Shown piece after piece: positions 46,844 through 56,575 of a stretch of DNA of 64,000 nt (the stretch's first letter is position 1; every line of letters begins with the position of its first letter). The notes under the pieces were generated by a model, which had not been told where the DNA came from, made no database searches, and saw only the letters and a list, made by a program, of their open reading frames with translations. The DNA is taken from NCBI GenBank assembly GCA_036250195.1, contig JAVHZZ010000011.1:54250811-54314810 (forward strand), read 5' to 3'. Made by a program: the position numbers and the translations under genes. The DNA is from Mixophyes australis (lineage: Eukaryota; Chordata; Amphibia; Anura; Limnodynastidae).

Positions 46844-47280
46844 TACCCCATTCATACTGCACCAAAATCCCGGGTTTTTGCCGGGGCGAGCTCAAACCAC
46901 CCGGGTCTTGGTGCAGTATGAATGGTACAAGTGAAAAATCCCGGGTCTAAAAACCCGGGTCTTCAACCCGGGATTTATCGAGGGGTAATTCCCGGGTCAC
47001 CTGCACTATGAATGGTGCAAGCCGGGTTGCATAAAAAACGAGAGAGAGAGAGAGAATTTTTTTCATTTTGCAGCTTTCAGCCAATGAAAACTGCTCTGGT
47101 GATGACTCCCACAAATTGCCAGGGCACAGACTTCTGCAGTATGAATGGGGTCAACCCGGGAAATTCCCGGGTCTGAGGTGCAGTATGAATGGTGTTTCTG
47201 AGCTGGGACGCTCCGAACCCCTGCAAAAACCCGCCTTGAAAAACCCGGGATATTGCCGGGGCGGCAGTATGAAAGTGGTA
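46844..47280. mobile_element. Harbinger-type MITE (437 bp) rich in CCCGGG
   Basis: The left end TACCCCATTCATACTGC and right end (reverse complement TACCACTTTCATACTGC) match at 15 of 17 positions. TTA flanks both sides (46841-46843 and 47281-47283), the 3-bp TWA target duplication of PIF/Harbinger elements. The interior repeats the pairings CCCGGG and GCAGTATGAATGG several times, giving sub-terminal repeats. No transposase is present. Confidence 0.8.
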
Positions 47281-47283
47281 TTA

Positions 47284-48490
47284 TTGATAAATTGTTACTA
47301 CTCATGCTGATCCTACAATAGGGTAGATAGATTATCAGACTCTACATTTAGTACCACAGCTTAGATGTAATAGAGCTATCAGATATCATGCTAAACAACT
47401 GATAGTAAAGGGCAGCTCTCTACCCTTGTATCAACAAGTAAGATAGAAATCCTCTATATCTGACCATATCTATGATATTCAATCTGTAGTGTTTATGATT
47501 AACCTATAGAGGGCTCCTCATCTCTCTTTGTGTATACATATGACAGCGAGTAATTAAAAAGTATACTGAATATATTTTTTTTTGATTGACTCTAGGGCAA
47601 TGTAACTTTTTTATAGCAGCAACAAATTACTAGTGAAGATACAAGTTGATACACAAATACAAGTGTTTAAATATAAGGTGATACTGCAAGTATTATATAA
47701 CACTTTCACTGTACGTTTCAATTACTTCACAAATTCTCATTATGGATTTTAACCTATTTCCCCAGCTTTTAGTGATCAGTATGTGCTATTAGAATATATT
47801 ATTGAGAAAAAATTGAGTTTTAAATATTCTACAATCAACATCCCAGAGTGTCCCTATTTATACACTTCATTTTCTTTTTTCCTTTTTATATATAAACTAT
47901 AGTACAAGGTCTTATAGCCTTGCACAATTTGTGATGAGAGGACCATGACACCTACTGTGTAGGATTCCAAAGATCCATCTTCTACAATGTTCTACCCATA
48001 GGACAGAATGGATATCCTCAGAAGATAGACGATGATAGTTGTCGGGGTCAAGCTCTGAAACTGATGAATAGGACATTTTCGCTTTACTGATATATACCTA
48101 TGGAGACTGCATTTGCCATAAATAAAGGCTGGGACCACTACAGATATAATTCTATAATGACAAATAGACTCATTATTTTAAAATGCATAAAAACTTCAGT
48201 TTTCGGGGGTTTTACCATGATAAAAACCCCTGCAGAGATTCATACATAGGCTACTATGTGAGACACTGATACACATATATGTGCTGAAAAACAAATTCAC
48301 TCCCCGTTTCCACTGACACAGTAGCACAGATTTAATGCACTATCCCAACAATTCATGGGTGAGGTACGGTAAAATAGCAATGTGAACCCGACAAGGTTTT
48401 AGACGACATGGGAATAACGATGGCTATAAGGCCTACAGTAATAAAATACCTACTTACCATATGTCAAACATGCAGTTTGTCTAGAGGTTG
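47284..48490. other. AT-rich non-coding sequence
   Basis: No gene or repeat is recognised. Confidence 0.5.
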
Positions 48491-48656
48491 AAATCACTGT
48501 GCAGTGTCCAATCCGAATACCCTAAACACTTACAGTATGATAGGACATCATTTAGTATGGACACACTGAAAATGGAGGTTTTAAAACGACAATACCCGAA
48601 CCCTACGCCTGTATTCCATTATACAGGCGTGGGCTCCGGGTATTGCACAGTGATTT
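48491..48656. repeat. Nested inverted repeats forming a 166-bp foldback
   Basis: Three arm pairs are nested: AAATCACTGTGC (48491-48502) with 48645-48656, CAATACCCG (48590-48598) with 48637-48645, and ACGCCTGTAT (48605-48614) with 48621-48630. The inner two form a tight hairpin with a 6-nt loop and a small asymmetric bulge. It may be a short MITE. Confidence 0.7.
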
Positions 48657-48789
48657 GTAAAACATACTGGAATCTGAAAATAATAACTAAAAAATATAAT
48701 TGCATAATAGATTCTATATATTACTGGAGGTGACTGAATTCTAAACTAATATAGGTAATACAAACTCTTTCTCATTAGTTTCTCTACAG

Positions 48790-48892
48790 ATCAGACGACA
48801 TCAGTCTAATCGCTTCTCCATACTCATCATTACCACCATCATCCTGGTTCTTTTACTGATTGTCAGCTTGACGCTGGGGATTCTGATGTCCA
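48790..48892 (+). CDS. Candidate exon encoding a transmembrane segment (host gene)
   Basis: A polypyrimidine acceptor (TTTCTCTACAG) ends at 48789 and a donor GTGAGT begins at 48893. The 103-nt segment has a single open frame, starting in phase 0 and ending in phase 1; the other two frames contain stops. It encodes a basic start (IRRHQSNRF) followed by about 22 hydrophobic residues rich in Ile, Leu, Val and Thr, then GILMS. By the positive-inside rule the preceding residues would be cytosolic, which suggests a type II protein or one helix of a multi-pass protein. No surrounding transposon explains it. The gene is not recognised. Confidence 0.5.
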
Positions 48893-49980
48893 GTGAGTTA
48901 TAAAAAGTTATTTCATTCTGGTCGGTTACATGAGCAGCAAAACAATTCAATTATTGGCTTGAGGTTTACTGATAAACTAAAAAAAAAACGGAGGCACAGT
49001 GCATTTTCTGCTTTTTGATGCGCATATGTACAAAAGTAAAACATTAACATTCTGCCTACTATCACATTTAAACAATCCCCTTAATTGCAACTGTTTCTCC
49101 TAAATTACTGTTCATTGGACTCATATTTATGTCTCAAATGAGAGATGAAAGTACATTAGGGCCTGCTTTTATTTCATGTGTCACAATTGTACATTTTAAT
49201 GGTTTAATAACATTGCTTTATCCTTGCATATGAATGCTTTGTCCTGTATAAAATGTTGTTAAAATGTCCCATTAAAAGCATTGGTTGGCATCAATCACCG
49301 GCACCTCAGACAACATGCAAAAATAATTACGCTTTGCTATTATTTTATTTGTAAAAATTAAATCATACTTTTCAAAAATCCTTTCAAGGAGATTATGAAA
49401 CCATGAGAGGATGCTATTAAGGGATGCAGTGTGTAAAATGATGCAGCAAATGAAATGATATCTAAAATACATCTATGCCATAAGGGTTCAGCAAAATAGA
49501 AGAATGAGAGGACAAATGCTCTCTGTATTTGTACTTATAATTACCTTACCTTATGCTTACACTTATATTAAATGCCTAATTCACTATTTCTTTAGCTAGG
49601 TTGTAACAGTATACCTACAACAGGCTTGTGGAATATAGGAGGGATAACTAAACTATTCTCTATTGTATAAGAATGCAATTAACATAATTTACCTCCTCAA
49701 TTTGCATATTTGAAAAGGGACATAGTCTGCTTTCCAACAGATGCAGTGCAAGACAGGGAACATGGAGCGCAAGACTTTGGCACACAGACAGCCCTGGCCT
49801 CTCTGTGCCTGGATTTAGAGGATGTAACTGCAAACTTGAATGGAGCAATGTGAAAGGCTACAACACTGATCAATCAGAGTGTGCCTATCACACAGCTGAA
49901 TGCGGTCACGTCAGTGAGGTAGCTTTGAGTAATGTTGTTTACTTAGTGATCGGGGTCAGAAAGGTGTATCTGGGAGGTTA
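48893..49980. other. Non-coding, intron-like sequence
   Basis: No gene or repeat is recognised in this AT-rich stretch. Confidence 0.45.
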
Positions 49981-49983
49981 TCC

Positions 49984-50040
49984 TACTTTCCTGGGAGTCC
50001 AGGAGGTCTCCCAATATTCCGGGAGAGTAGGCAACTATAA
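49984..50040 (-). mobile_element. MITE terminal fragment (family of 34175-34498)
   Basis: Reverse-complemented, this reads ATAGTTGCCTACTCTCCCGG followed by a CTCCC-rich part, matching the start of the copy at 63126. Only about 57 bp remain. Confidence 0.65.
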
Positions 50041-50055
50041 ATTAAATATTACATA

Positions 50056-50385
50056 TCATCATCATCATCACCATTTATTTATATAGCACCACTGATTCCG
50101 CAGCGCTGTACAGAGAACTCACTCACATCAGTCCCTGCCACATTGGGGCTTACAGTCTAAATTCCCTAACACACCCACACAGACTAGAGTCAATTTGTTA
50201 GCAGACAATTAACCTACCAGTATGTTTTTTGGGGTGTGGGAGGAAACCCGGAGCACCCAGAGGAAACCCACGCAAACACGGGGAGAACATACAAACTCCT
50301 CACAGATAAGGCCATGGTCGGGAATTGAACTCATGACTCCAATGCTGTAAGGCAGAAGTGCTAACCACTGAGCCACCGTGCTGCC
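50056..50385 (-). mobile_element. tRNA-derived SINE with L2-like tail
   Basis: On the minus strand the element begins GGCAGCACGGTGGCTCAGTG, continuing GTTAGCACT, with an A-box-like GTGGCTCAGTGG. A B-box-like GAGTTCAATTCCCG follows (50319-50332, minus), giving an internal RNA polymerase III promoter. The body carries the CCACGCAAACACGGGGAGAA phrase (plus strand), common in fish and frog SINEs. The 3' end is GGTGCTATATAAATAAATGG then (TGA)n, matching LINE tails in this window. It could therefore be mobilised by an L2-type RT. It is full length. Confidence 0.85.
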
Positions 50386-50392
50386 ACCGAAG

Positions 50393-51525
50393 CTGCTCTG
50401 CTCCAAAAAACTTAGCACTGGGACCAGAATCAGAATCGTTACAGTATTAATACACATTAAGTATGGAATGTCCTGATCTGCTTATGTCTGGCCAAATCCT
50501 CTCACCAGAAGGAGTTAACATTTGCTCTTCCTGCCAGCCCATGCATGCGCTCATAAAAACTGATGTGACTGACATTACAAAAGAATTTGCATGTGTGCAC
50601 CTATTCTGTAAGTTAATTCATTCATGTGACATTTACAGTATTTACTGAGCAGAATAAACTTAGCAAATCACCTACTAGTTGCATGCAGCCACGTTATTGG
50701 AGGATAGGATAGAGGGAGACATGGTCTGGTTAATTTTGGGGATGTACTTTTAATTGTTGTAATTTTGTCATTAAGAAAAATCAGTTGCAAGCTTGTGTGA
50801 TCAGCTGTGCATTTACTGGCTGCATATTTTTATTTTGTCACAGCAATTTGGAGAGCCAAAGTTGTATTGCACTGAAATAAATTAACATAATTGACATCCC
50901 AAATGAACGTATTTGACCTATCATTTTTAGGTGTCAGACGTTAATTTTGCATCCTGCTGCAGAATCCGTTTCTACTGACTGGGGGCATCCAGGATGCCTA
51001 TCAAATGATAAGATCCTGTATGCTTTGAGATCATTATTATTTTGTAGGCCCCACAAAACTCTGCAGCACTGGACAGAGTTACAAGTCATAGAAAATACAA
51101 TTGCACATAAAAAGAGTATAGACTAGGTCAGTGGTTTCCAAACTTTTTTACACTGGGAAACCCATATAGATTTTGTTTTATTCAGATCTTCACAGGGTTT
51201 ACAAGACAGTAAATACTTAACCACAAGGGTATTAACAAGACAATTTGCATTGACTTTTAGGGGCCGATTTTAGGAATAACGCGGCCTGCACACTATTACC
51301 GTTACTATAGTAAAAGTGTGCAGTATTATCATTAGTACGCTAGTTTTACTGCTGATTCCGGGTTAAAATTACCGTATTAAAGGTAATAGTATTAGCGCCA
51401 CATTATTCCTGTCTAACATGGCCAAATTAAATCGTCCCCTTAAAGATTACTTTGTAAGCAGCTAATGTTAACTTTATATTTTAACTGCAAGACCACAAAA
51501 AGAGAGGAGCGCACATAGAGAAGGC
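50393..51525. other. Non-coding sequence with a possible hAT end
   Basis: No gene is recognised. At about 51129 CAGTGGTTTCCAAACTTTTT resembles the left end of the hAT element at 7264, suggesting a truncated relative. Its right end was not located. Confidence 0.45.
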
Positions 51526-51529
51526 TCTA

Positions 51530-51810
51530 AACTGCATTGTAAATCTGGTCTCGACATGGAGGTGGGTACTTCAATATTCTGCAGTTTCAGCTGGTAGTCT
51601 TGCATTATGTATCGGGTTTTGACATGGAGCTGAGCATTTCCATATCCTGCAATTTCAGCTGGCTGTTCTGTATTATATACCAGGTGTTGACATGGAGCTA
51701 GATATGGCAATAGTCTGCAGTTTCAGCTGGCAATCCTGCATTGTAAACCGGATCTCGACACAGAGCTGAGCACTTCAATATTCTCAGTTTCAGCTGGCAG
51801 TTCATGCTGT
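51530..51810 (+). repeat. Degenerate minisatellite, period about 67 bp
   Basis: The phrase CTGCAGTTTCAGCTGG (with variants) recurs at about 51578, 51643, 51714 and 51780, each preceded by a GACATGGAG-like phrase and a CTTCAATATT-like phrase. There are about four diverged units. Confidence 0.7.
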
Positions 51811-52331
51811 CTATAACAGGATCATCCTGTACTCAGACCAACATTGGGTGCTCCCATAGTCATGTATGTCAGAAAGCCTCCAAGATAAGAGTGGAGTGGT
51901 GCAAAAGCAAGGGTTTACAATCCCACAAAAAGGATTGCTGGGTGGCTCAAAAGCTGTGTGAAAAATTTCCCAGGGTAAAATTCCAAAACAGGAGGAATGG
52001 CATTAGTTCTACTAAACTTAAAATTGCACGTGAGACTTAATATCGTGTGAGTGAAATAAAAAGAACCACCAGAACACAATATATAGCTGCAAAACTGTAA
52101 AAACAAAGGCCCATGCTGGTGTTGAAACAGTAAATGAGTATATTTTATGACCCTTAAACTAGTGGGATTTTTTTGCCTGTTTAAATGCGTAGAGGGATTT
52201 TCAATTTGAAACATTAGAAATTCTGGTTCAGCATTATGTCTGTTGCAGTTATTCATTTTCTAATAAGAGTATCCTGAAAAAATGACACTGCAGAGAGAGT
52301 TATTTGTATAGCCTAAAGACCACCAAAAAAC

Positions 52332-53679
52332 ATGTGGAGGATCCTGCAGTCAGTCCGAGTGGGACCCCTGCAGGGAAAAGGCCTCAAAGACTCAGGGGCC
52401 TCAATCACTGTAGTGAGCTCCCATCTTATTGACCCTGCCTGCAGTATTGCAGGTCAGCACTGCCAAAGTTACTGCTGCAGATGGACTGGAAAGGGAAGTG
52501 CCTGTAGCAAGAGTCTATCTGGACTGTGGAGATGGCCAGGAGCTGCGAGATGTTGCCATTATGGATGGTCTACCCACTGATGTGGTCTTGAGCAATGATG
52601 TTGGGGTTGGAATTGTGACTGTGTTTCTCACCTCTCACCTGGAGGCAAGCATCTAGACTACTGTCTTCAGGATCTCTGCCTGCACAACCCAGCCCAGAGG
52701 AAAAGACCCCAGATGGAAGACAACAGCCATCACCAGCAACTACAGCCTCAGCCAGCCCAGACAAAAAGACTCAAGCTGCTAAATCTTCAGGAACCAGACA
52801 GTTCTTTGCATCTGAAAGACTATATCCCGTAACAGCACATAGGATGTTGCCAGCTCCAGTTTTGAGTATAGCTGACCACAGTGACCTCCCTTTGACTAAT
52901 CCCACTTTGACTGAACCTAATAACTGAAACATAGACCCCCCTGCAGAGTATTCCAACTTAGACTACATTGAGAGCCTGTCAGATTTACTATAATGATCGG
53001 ATACTTGAGGCCTGTCTGACTAAGCGCTACTCAGCCCAGAGATGCAGAGTCTAACGAGGCAGATGGTTTTCACCAGGGACTCCTGCAAAGAGGTATGGAC
53101 TTTGCGGCTTCTGCCCCGCAGTTCACAGTCCTCTGAGTGAGTGCCAGACGAGACCAGTTGAGAGAACCCAGAGACTGGGAGTAGGTGATGATCCAACTAA
53201 GACAGGAGAAGGCCTGATGGTATAAAGTGGCTGCTGGAGATTAGGAGCGCTGGAGCCCAACAGAATTGCCTGATACAAGGTAAGATATTCTGCGGAAGGT
53301 AGGAACCCACTGAGGACAGCTGCACAATGGCTGGAGAATATAGCGGTCTTCTGCAGCAGATATCGAGGTCACTGAGGATAGCTGCAGAGTTGCTATAGAA
53401 GACCAAAGAGATAGTGTGCAGTGGATATGGAGTCCACTGTGGTTAGCCTACTGTAAGTTCTGTGATGTGCGTCAGAATTTTGGGCAGCCAAGTGTTCGTG
53501 CTGGTAGCTGGGGAACATTTCCAGCAAGTGACTGTAGACATTGTAGGACCCCTACTTGTACCCAGTAAATTGGGGAAGAGAAACATCCTCACCATGGTGG
53601 ATTACGCCAAAAGGTACCCTGTGGCTGTAGCTCTGTCCTCCATAACTGCGGAAAAGGTAACGGATGTGCTGTTAGGTAT
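52332..53679 (+). pseudogene. Gypsy D, upstream part: protease remnant and start of integrase
   Basis: A retropepsin block KDSGASITVVS is at about 52390-52425. After a frame change, AADGLEREVPVARVYLDCGD and MDGLPTDVVLSND (52480-52605) match the protease C-terminal half of vertebrate gypsy elements. RT and RNase H are missing. From 53462 the integrase core appears, with the VDIVGPL block holding the first catalytic Asp and the TMVDYAKRYP block. Gypsy C is inserted after about residue 70 of that piece. A segment at 53040-53460 is unassigned but shares the CTCCTGCAAAGAGGTATGG phrase with gypsy B-type LTRs. The copy is long dead. Confidence 0.75.
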
Positions 53680-53825
53680 TGTCACTCACCGGACCGTGAG
53701 TGCTTCTTCCCGGACATTTAGGAACCGTGGCCGTCCTCCATCCTGAGGGTCTGCGCATGCGCAGCCCTTTCCTATACTTCAGTGTATGTCCCTTTAACTC
53801 AATTGGCAGATCAGGCAACACTCCC

Positions 53826-53833
53826 TATATTAA
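53826..53833 (+). promoter_or_regulatory. TATA box of gypsy C LTR
   Basis: TATATTAA lies 31 bp upstream of GCCTGATCTT (53857-53866), the segment complementary to the primer site. The equivalent in the 3' LTR is 60018-60025. Confidence 0.65.
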
Positions 53834-53856
53834 GCACCTGTGGTCAACACCACGTT

Positions 53857-53866
53857 GCCTGATCTT
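53857..53866 (+). promoter_or_regulatory. Predicted 5' end of gypsy C RNA, self-primer segment
   Basis: GCCTGATCTT is the exact reverse complement of AAGATCAGGC at 55618-55627, and one G-U pair extends the match to 11 nt. The position about 30 bp after the TATA box places it at the RNA 5' end, as in Tf1, where the first nucleotides of the transcript act as the primer. Confidence 0.7.
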
Positions 53867-53936
53867 GGAGTCTCATTCCCCATGAGTCTCTGAAGGTGTT
53901 CCTGTATTCCTCGTGTATTCAGCGCTGCTGATTCCT

Positions 53937-54004
53937 GTGGTTTCCTAACCACTTCTATCCCTGTGGTTTCCAAACCACTTCTACTACTGTGGTTCCCATA
54001 CCAC
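53937..54004 (+). repeat. Three tandem short hairpins in gypsy C leader
   Basis: GTGGTTTCCTAACCAC (53937-53952), GTGGTTTCCAAACCAC (53963-53978) and GTGGTTCCCATACCAC (53989-54004) are spaced exactly 26 bp apart. Each can fold with GTGGT/ACCAC arms. The loops vary while the arms do not. Confidence 0.75.
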
Positions 54005-54026
54005 TTCTACCATCAACTGTATCATC

Positions 54027-54370
54027 GTGACTGTTTGCTGATTCCTATCCGCTGCCTCCGTGCACTACAGTCTTCTAAACCACTTCAACGCTATTATATA
54101 TCATTGTGACTGTTTGCTGATTCCTATCCGCTGCCTCCGTGCACTACAGTCTTCTAAAACACTTCAACGCTATTATATATCATTGTGACTGTTTGCTGAT
54201 TCCTATCCGCTGCCTCCGTGCACTCCAGCCTTACTTCACATCCACTCACCTGTTCATCATCAAGTCTGTGAGCTGATTCCTATCCGCTGCCTCCGTGCAC
54301 TACAGCTTCCAGCTGGCAACTCGCCTGTGTTCATCATCGTGACTGTTAGCTGATTCCTATCCGCTGCCCC
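54027..54370 (+). repeat. 79-bp tandem repeats in gypsy C LTR
   Basis: The phrase GCTGATTCCTATCCGCTGCC occurs five times. The first three copies are on a regular 79-bp period (units from 54027, 54106 and 54185) and two more diverged copies follow. The same array is present in the 3' LTR. Confidence 0.85.
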
Positions 54371-55140
54371 TGTGCATTGCAGCCTCATCTCAGCTCTCCT
54401 GTGTTTGCTTTGAGACTGCTGCTCTCATTGCCATCTGCTACACTTCGTGATCAACAGCTCCTGGTCTACTCTGCTCTCCCGTGTTCCATCGCTGTTGGTA
54501 CCTGTTGGTTGCTACTGGTTACCTCCGTGTGCCCGCAGAGTCCCGCTGCTGCTGACAGCGCTGTCGTCCATCTCCTGCTGATCCGCTCTCCACGCCTTCA
54601 CGTGTTCCGCTGGTCTCTACCCTCCTGTCAGCATTGGATTCGTATCTCATCAACTACTCCTCTGCTGGATCATCTCCATTCTCCTGGGTCCCTCCTGAGT
54701 CCAGTTCCACGTGTTACTGATTCCTGTGGATTCGTGTCCCTGTTGGTCTACTTACCTGTGCGCTGCACCTACTAGACCGCTGCCTCATCCATCTAGGGAC
54801 TTCTCATCCAGCCGGCCTCCTGCCGCTCAGGTATCGCTGCACTCCTATCTGACTGCCTGCTTCTGAACCACGGTATGCATACTTCTCATTGACTGAGCTG
54901 GTGTATTGCATATCTTGCTGGACTGTGTTGGTTCTCTTTGGAGTCTGCTATCCGCTGAGTCTATTGCCATCATTGACTGTGTTATCTTGTGCTGGACTAC
55001 TTCAAGAGACTTTCTATATTTGCAGATCCGTTCAGTCATTTATATATATATATTGTGCATATTACTGTGGATCGTGTATAAGGTGCCCGTGTATATCCTG
55101 TGTTGCAGTCTCTCCCCGTGTACCTCCTCACATATATATT

Positions 55141-55400
55141 CAGTGGTACAACTTGCTGATGACAGACCACTGATCCCTGTTTCCTGTATCACCTGTTCCA
55201 TTATCCTCCCACATAGCAGTGGTACAACTTGCTACCGCAGACCACTGACTACCCGGATACCTCCACTTGGATTCCATTCCTTCACTCAGACAGCGGTACA
55301 ACTTGCTATCCGCAGACCGCTGACTCTCATCACCTCCTTGTTTCTGTTGGACATTCCTCCTCACTATAGCAGTGGTACAACTTGCTATCGCAGACCACTG
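55141..55400 (+). repeat. Four long hairpins with a covarying pair in gypsy C leader
   Basis: Hairpins at 55141-55172, 55217-55247, 55291-55322 and 55370-55400 lie about 75 nt apart. Each has a 7-bp stem and the conserved loop text ACAACTTGCT. Three stems are CAGTGGT/ACCACTG. The third is CAGCGGT/ACCGCTG, where both partners of one pair have changed. The counterparts in the 3' LTR are at 61333-61592. Confidence 0.8.
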
Positions 55401-55617
55401 ACTACCTTCACGTGCCCTTGTCCATACAGTTCCTCGTGTATTATTACCTCCATATTACCAGTGCTGCTAGTCATAGACTTTCCTGAGCATCTCATCATCT
55501 ATCATTTCCTGTTCCGTGATCACCCAGCTACCAGAGTACCCTATTACCATCTACATTGCTCTGGTAAGCCTACCACCTGGTGATCCCTGGGTAAAGACTC
55601 CTAGTGCCCGTGACAGT

Positions 55618-55627
55618 AAGATCAGGC
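55618..55627 (+). promoter_or_regulatory. Gypsy C self-primer binding site
   Basis: AAGATCAGGC follows the LTR by 2 nt (GT) and precedes the gag ATG by one C. It is the exact complement of 53857-53866. Its position and spacing are identical to those in gypsy A and B. Confidence 0.75.
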
Positions 55628-55628
55628 C

Positions 55629-56561
55629 ATGACAGACCCAGATACGGAACCTACCGCTAAAGAGATGCTGCAGCATCTGGTCAGCCGTGTGGAGCAACAG
55701 GATGCCCGCCAACAGCTGTTACTTCAGTGTTATCAGTCATTAACCTCCCAAGGAACATCTGGACAGACTGTGACAGCTACTACTGAGGCTCCTGTGCTTT
55801 CCTCCGTTTCCCCAGTGCCATCCCAGGTGTCTACAGCTTCCACGCTTCACCTGCCTACTCCGTCAAAGTACGATGGAGACCCCAAAACTTGTAGGGGTTT
55901 CCTTAACCAATGTTCAGTCCATTTTGAGCTCCAACCTCAAAATTTTTCTACCCATCGTTCCAGAGTGGCCTATCTTATCTCTTTGTTTTCAGGACAAGCC
56001 CTGGCTTGGGCATCCCCTCTGTGGGAAAGAAACGATCCAATATTACAAGATAGTGCCAAATTCATTTCTACATTCCGAAGTGTGTTCGATGAACCAGGTC
56101 GTGTGACCTCCGCTGCTTCCAGCATCCTCCGTCTGCGACAAGGATCTCATACAGTAGGCCAGTACGTCATTCAATTTAGGATCTTAGCCTCTGAACTTCA
56201 GTGGAACACTGAAGCCCTAGTTGCCGCCTTCTGGCAGGGGCTCTCCGATAAAATTAAAGATGCACTGACTACTCAGGAGCTTCCTTCGTCACTTGAAGAT
56301 TTGATCTCTCTATGCCATCGTGTTGATATGAGATTTCGTGAAAGAGAGGCTGAGAAAACGACTTCTGCTAAAGCACCTCTTCGTTCTAACCCTCAATTTC
56401 GTCCAGTGTCACCCTCTGTGATTCCCATGGAGATAGGACGTTTCAAATTATCTTCTGAGGAGAGAAAACGAAGAGTAAAGAATAGACTCTGTATCTATTG
56501 TGCTGATTCCACTCATGTCCTCAGCTCCTGCCCTAAGAGATCGGGAAATGCCAGGCCCTAA
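55629..56561 (+). CDS. gag: Gypsy C Gag (capsid and zinc knuckle)
   Basis: This 310-residue protein would form the virus-like particle and bind element RNA. The ATG at 55629 lies 13 nt after the LTR. Residues 1-75 are Gln/Thr/Ser-rich. The capsid region, about 80-240, contains CRGFLNQCSVHFEL, GQALAWASPLW, FDEPGR and TVGQYVIQFRIL blocks. A single CCHC zinc knuckle has Cys288, Cys291, His296 and Cys301. The capsid is of the retrotransposon gag type related to the domesticated mammalian PEG10/RTL1 family. The stop at 56559-56561 lies 9 nt after a GGGAAAT heptamer, and pol is in the -1 frame. Gypsy A and B encode decayed relatives. Confidence 0.92.
   Translation: MTDPDTEPTAKEMLQHLVSRVEQQDARQQLLLQCYQSLTSQGTSGQTVTATTEAPVLSSVSPVPSQVSTASTLHLPTPSKYDGDPKTCRGFLNQCSVHFELQPQNFSTHRSRVAYLISLFSGQALAWASPLWERNDPILQDSAKFISTFRSVFDEPGRVTSAASSILRLRQGSHTVGQYVIQFRILASELQWNTEALVAAFWQGLSDKIKDALTTQELPSSLEDLISLCHRVDMRFREREAEKTTSAKAPLRSNPQFRPVSPSVIPMEIGRFKLSSEERKRRVKNRLCIYCADSTHVLSSCPKRSGNARP
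56543..56549 (+). promoter_or_regulatory. -1 ribosomal frameshift heptamer (GGGAAAT)
   Basis: In the gag frame the sequence reads G GGA AAT, fitting the X XXY YYZ rule for simultaneous -1 slippage. The gag stop follows 9 nt later, and the -1 frame is open from upstream of the heptamer into protease. PEG10, which derives from a sushi-type element, uses the related GGGAAAC. A downstream stimulatory structure was not modelled. Confidence 0.75.
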
Positions 56562-56575
56562 CTAGTTCTGGAGAG

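Larger units (their letters stand above)
53680..55615 (+). repeat. Gypsy C 5' LTR
   Basis: This 1936-bp LTR starts TGTCACTCACC and ends CCCGTGACA. TATATTAA at 53826-53833 is the likely TATA box. The predicted transcript start near 53857 leaves about 147 bp of promoter before the TATA and a leader of about 1.77 kb before gag. The leader part contains hairpin and tandem repeats, listed separately. Confidence 0.95.

Noticed and set aside
54377..55583. Open frames of 132 and 225 codons repeated exactly at 60569-61775
   Set aside because: They are identical only because the two LTRs are. They have no motif and overlap the structured leader.
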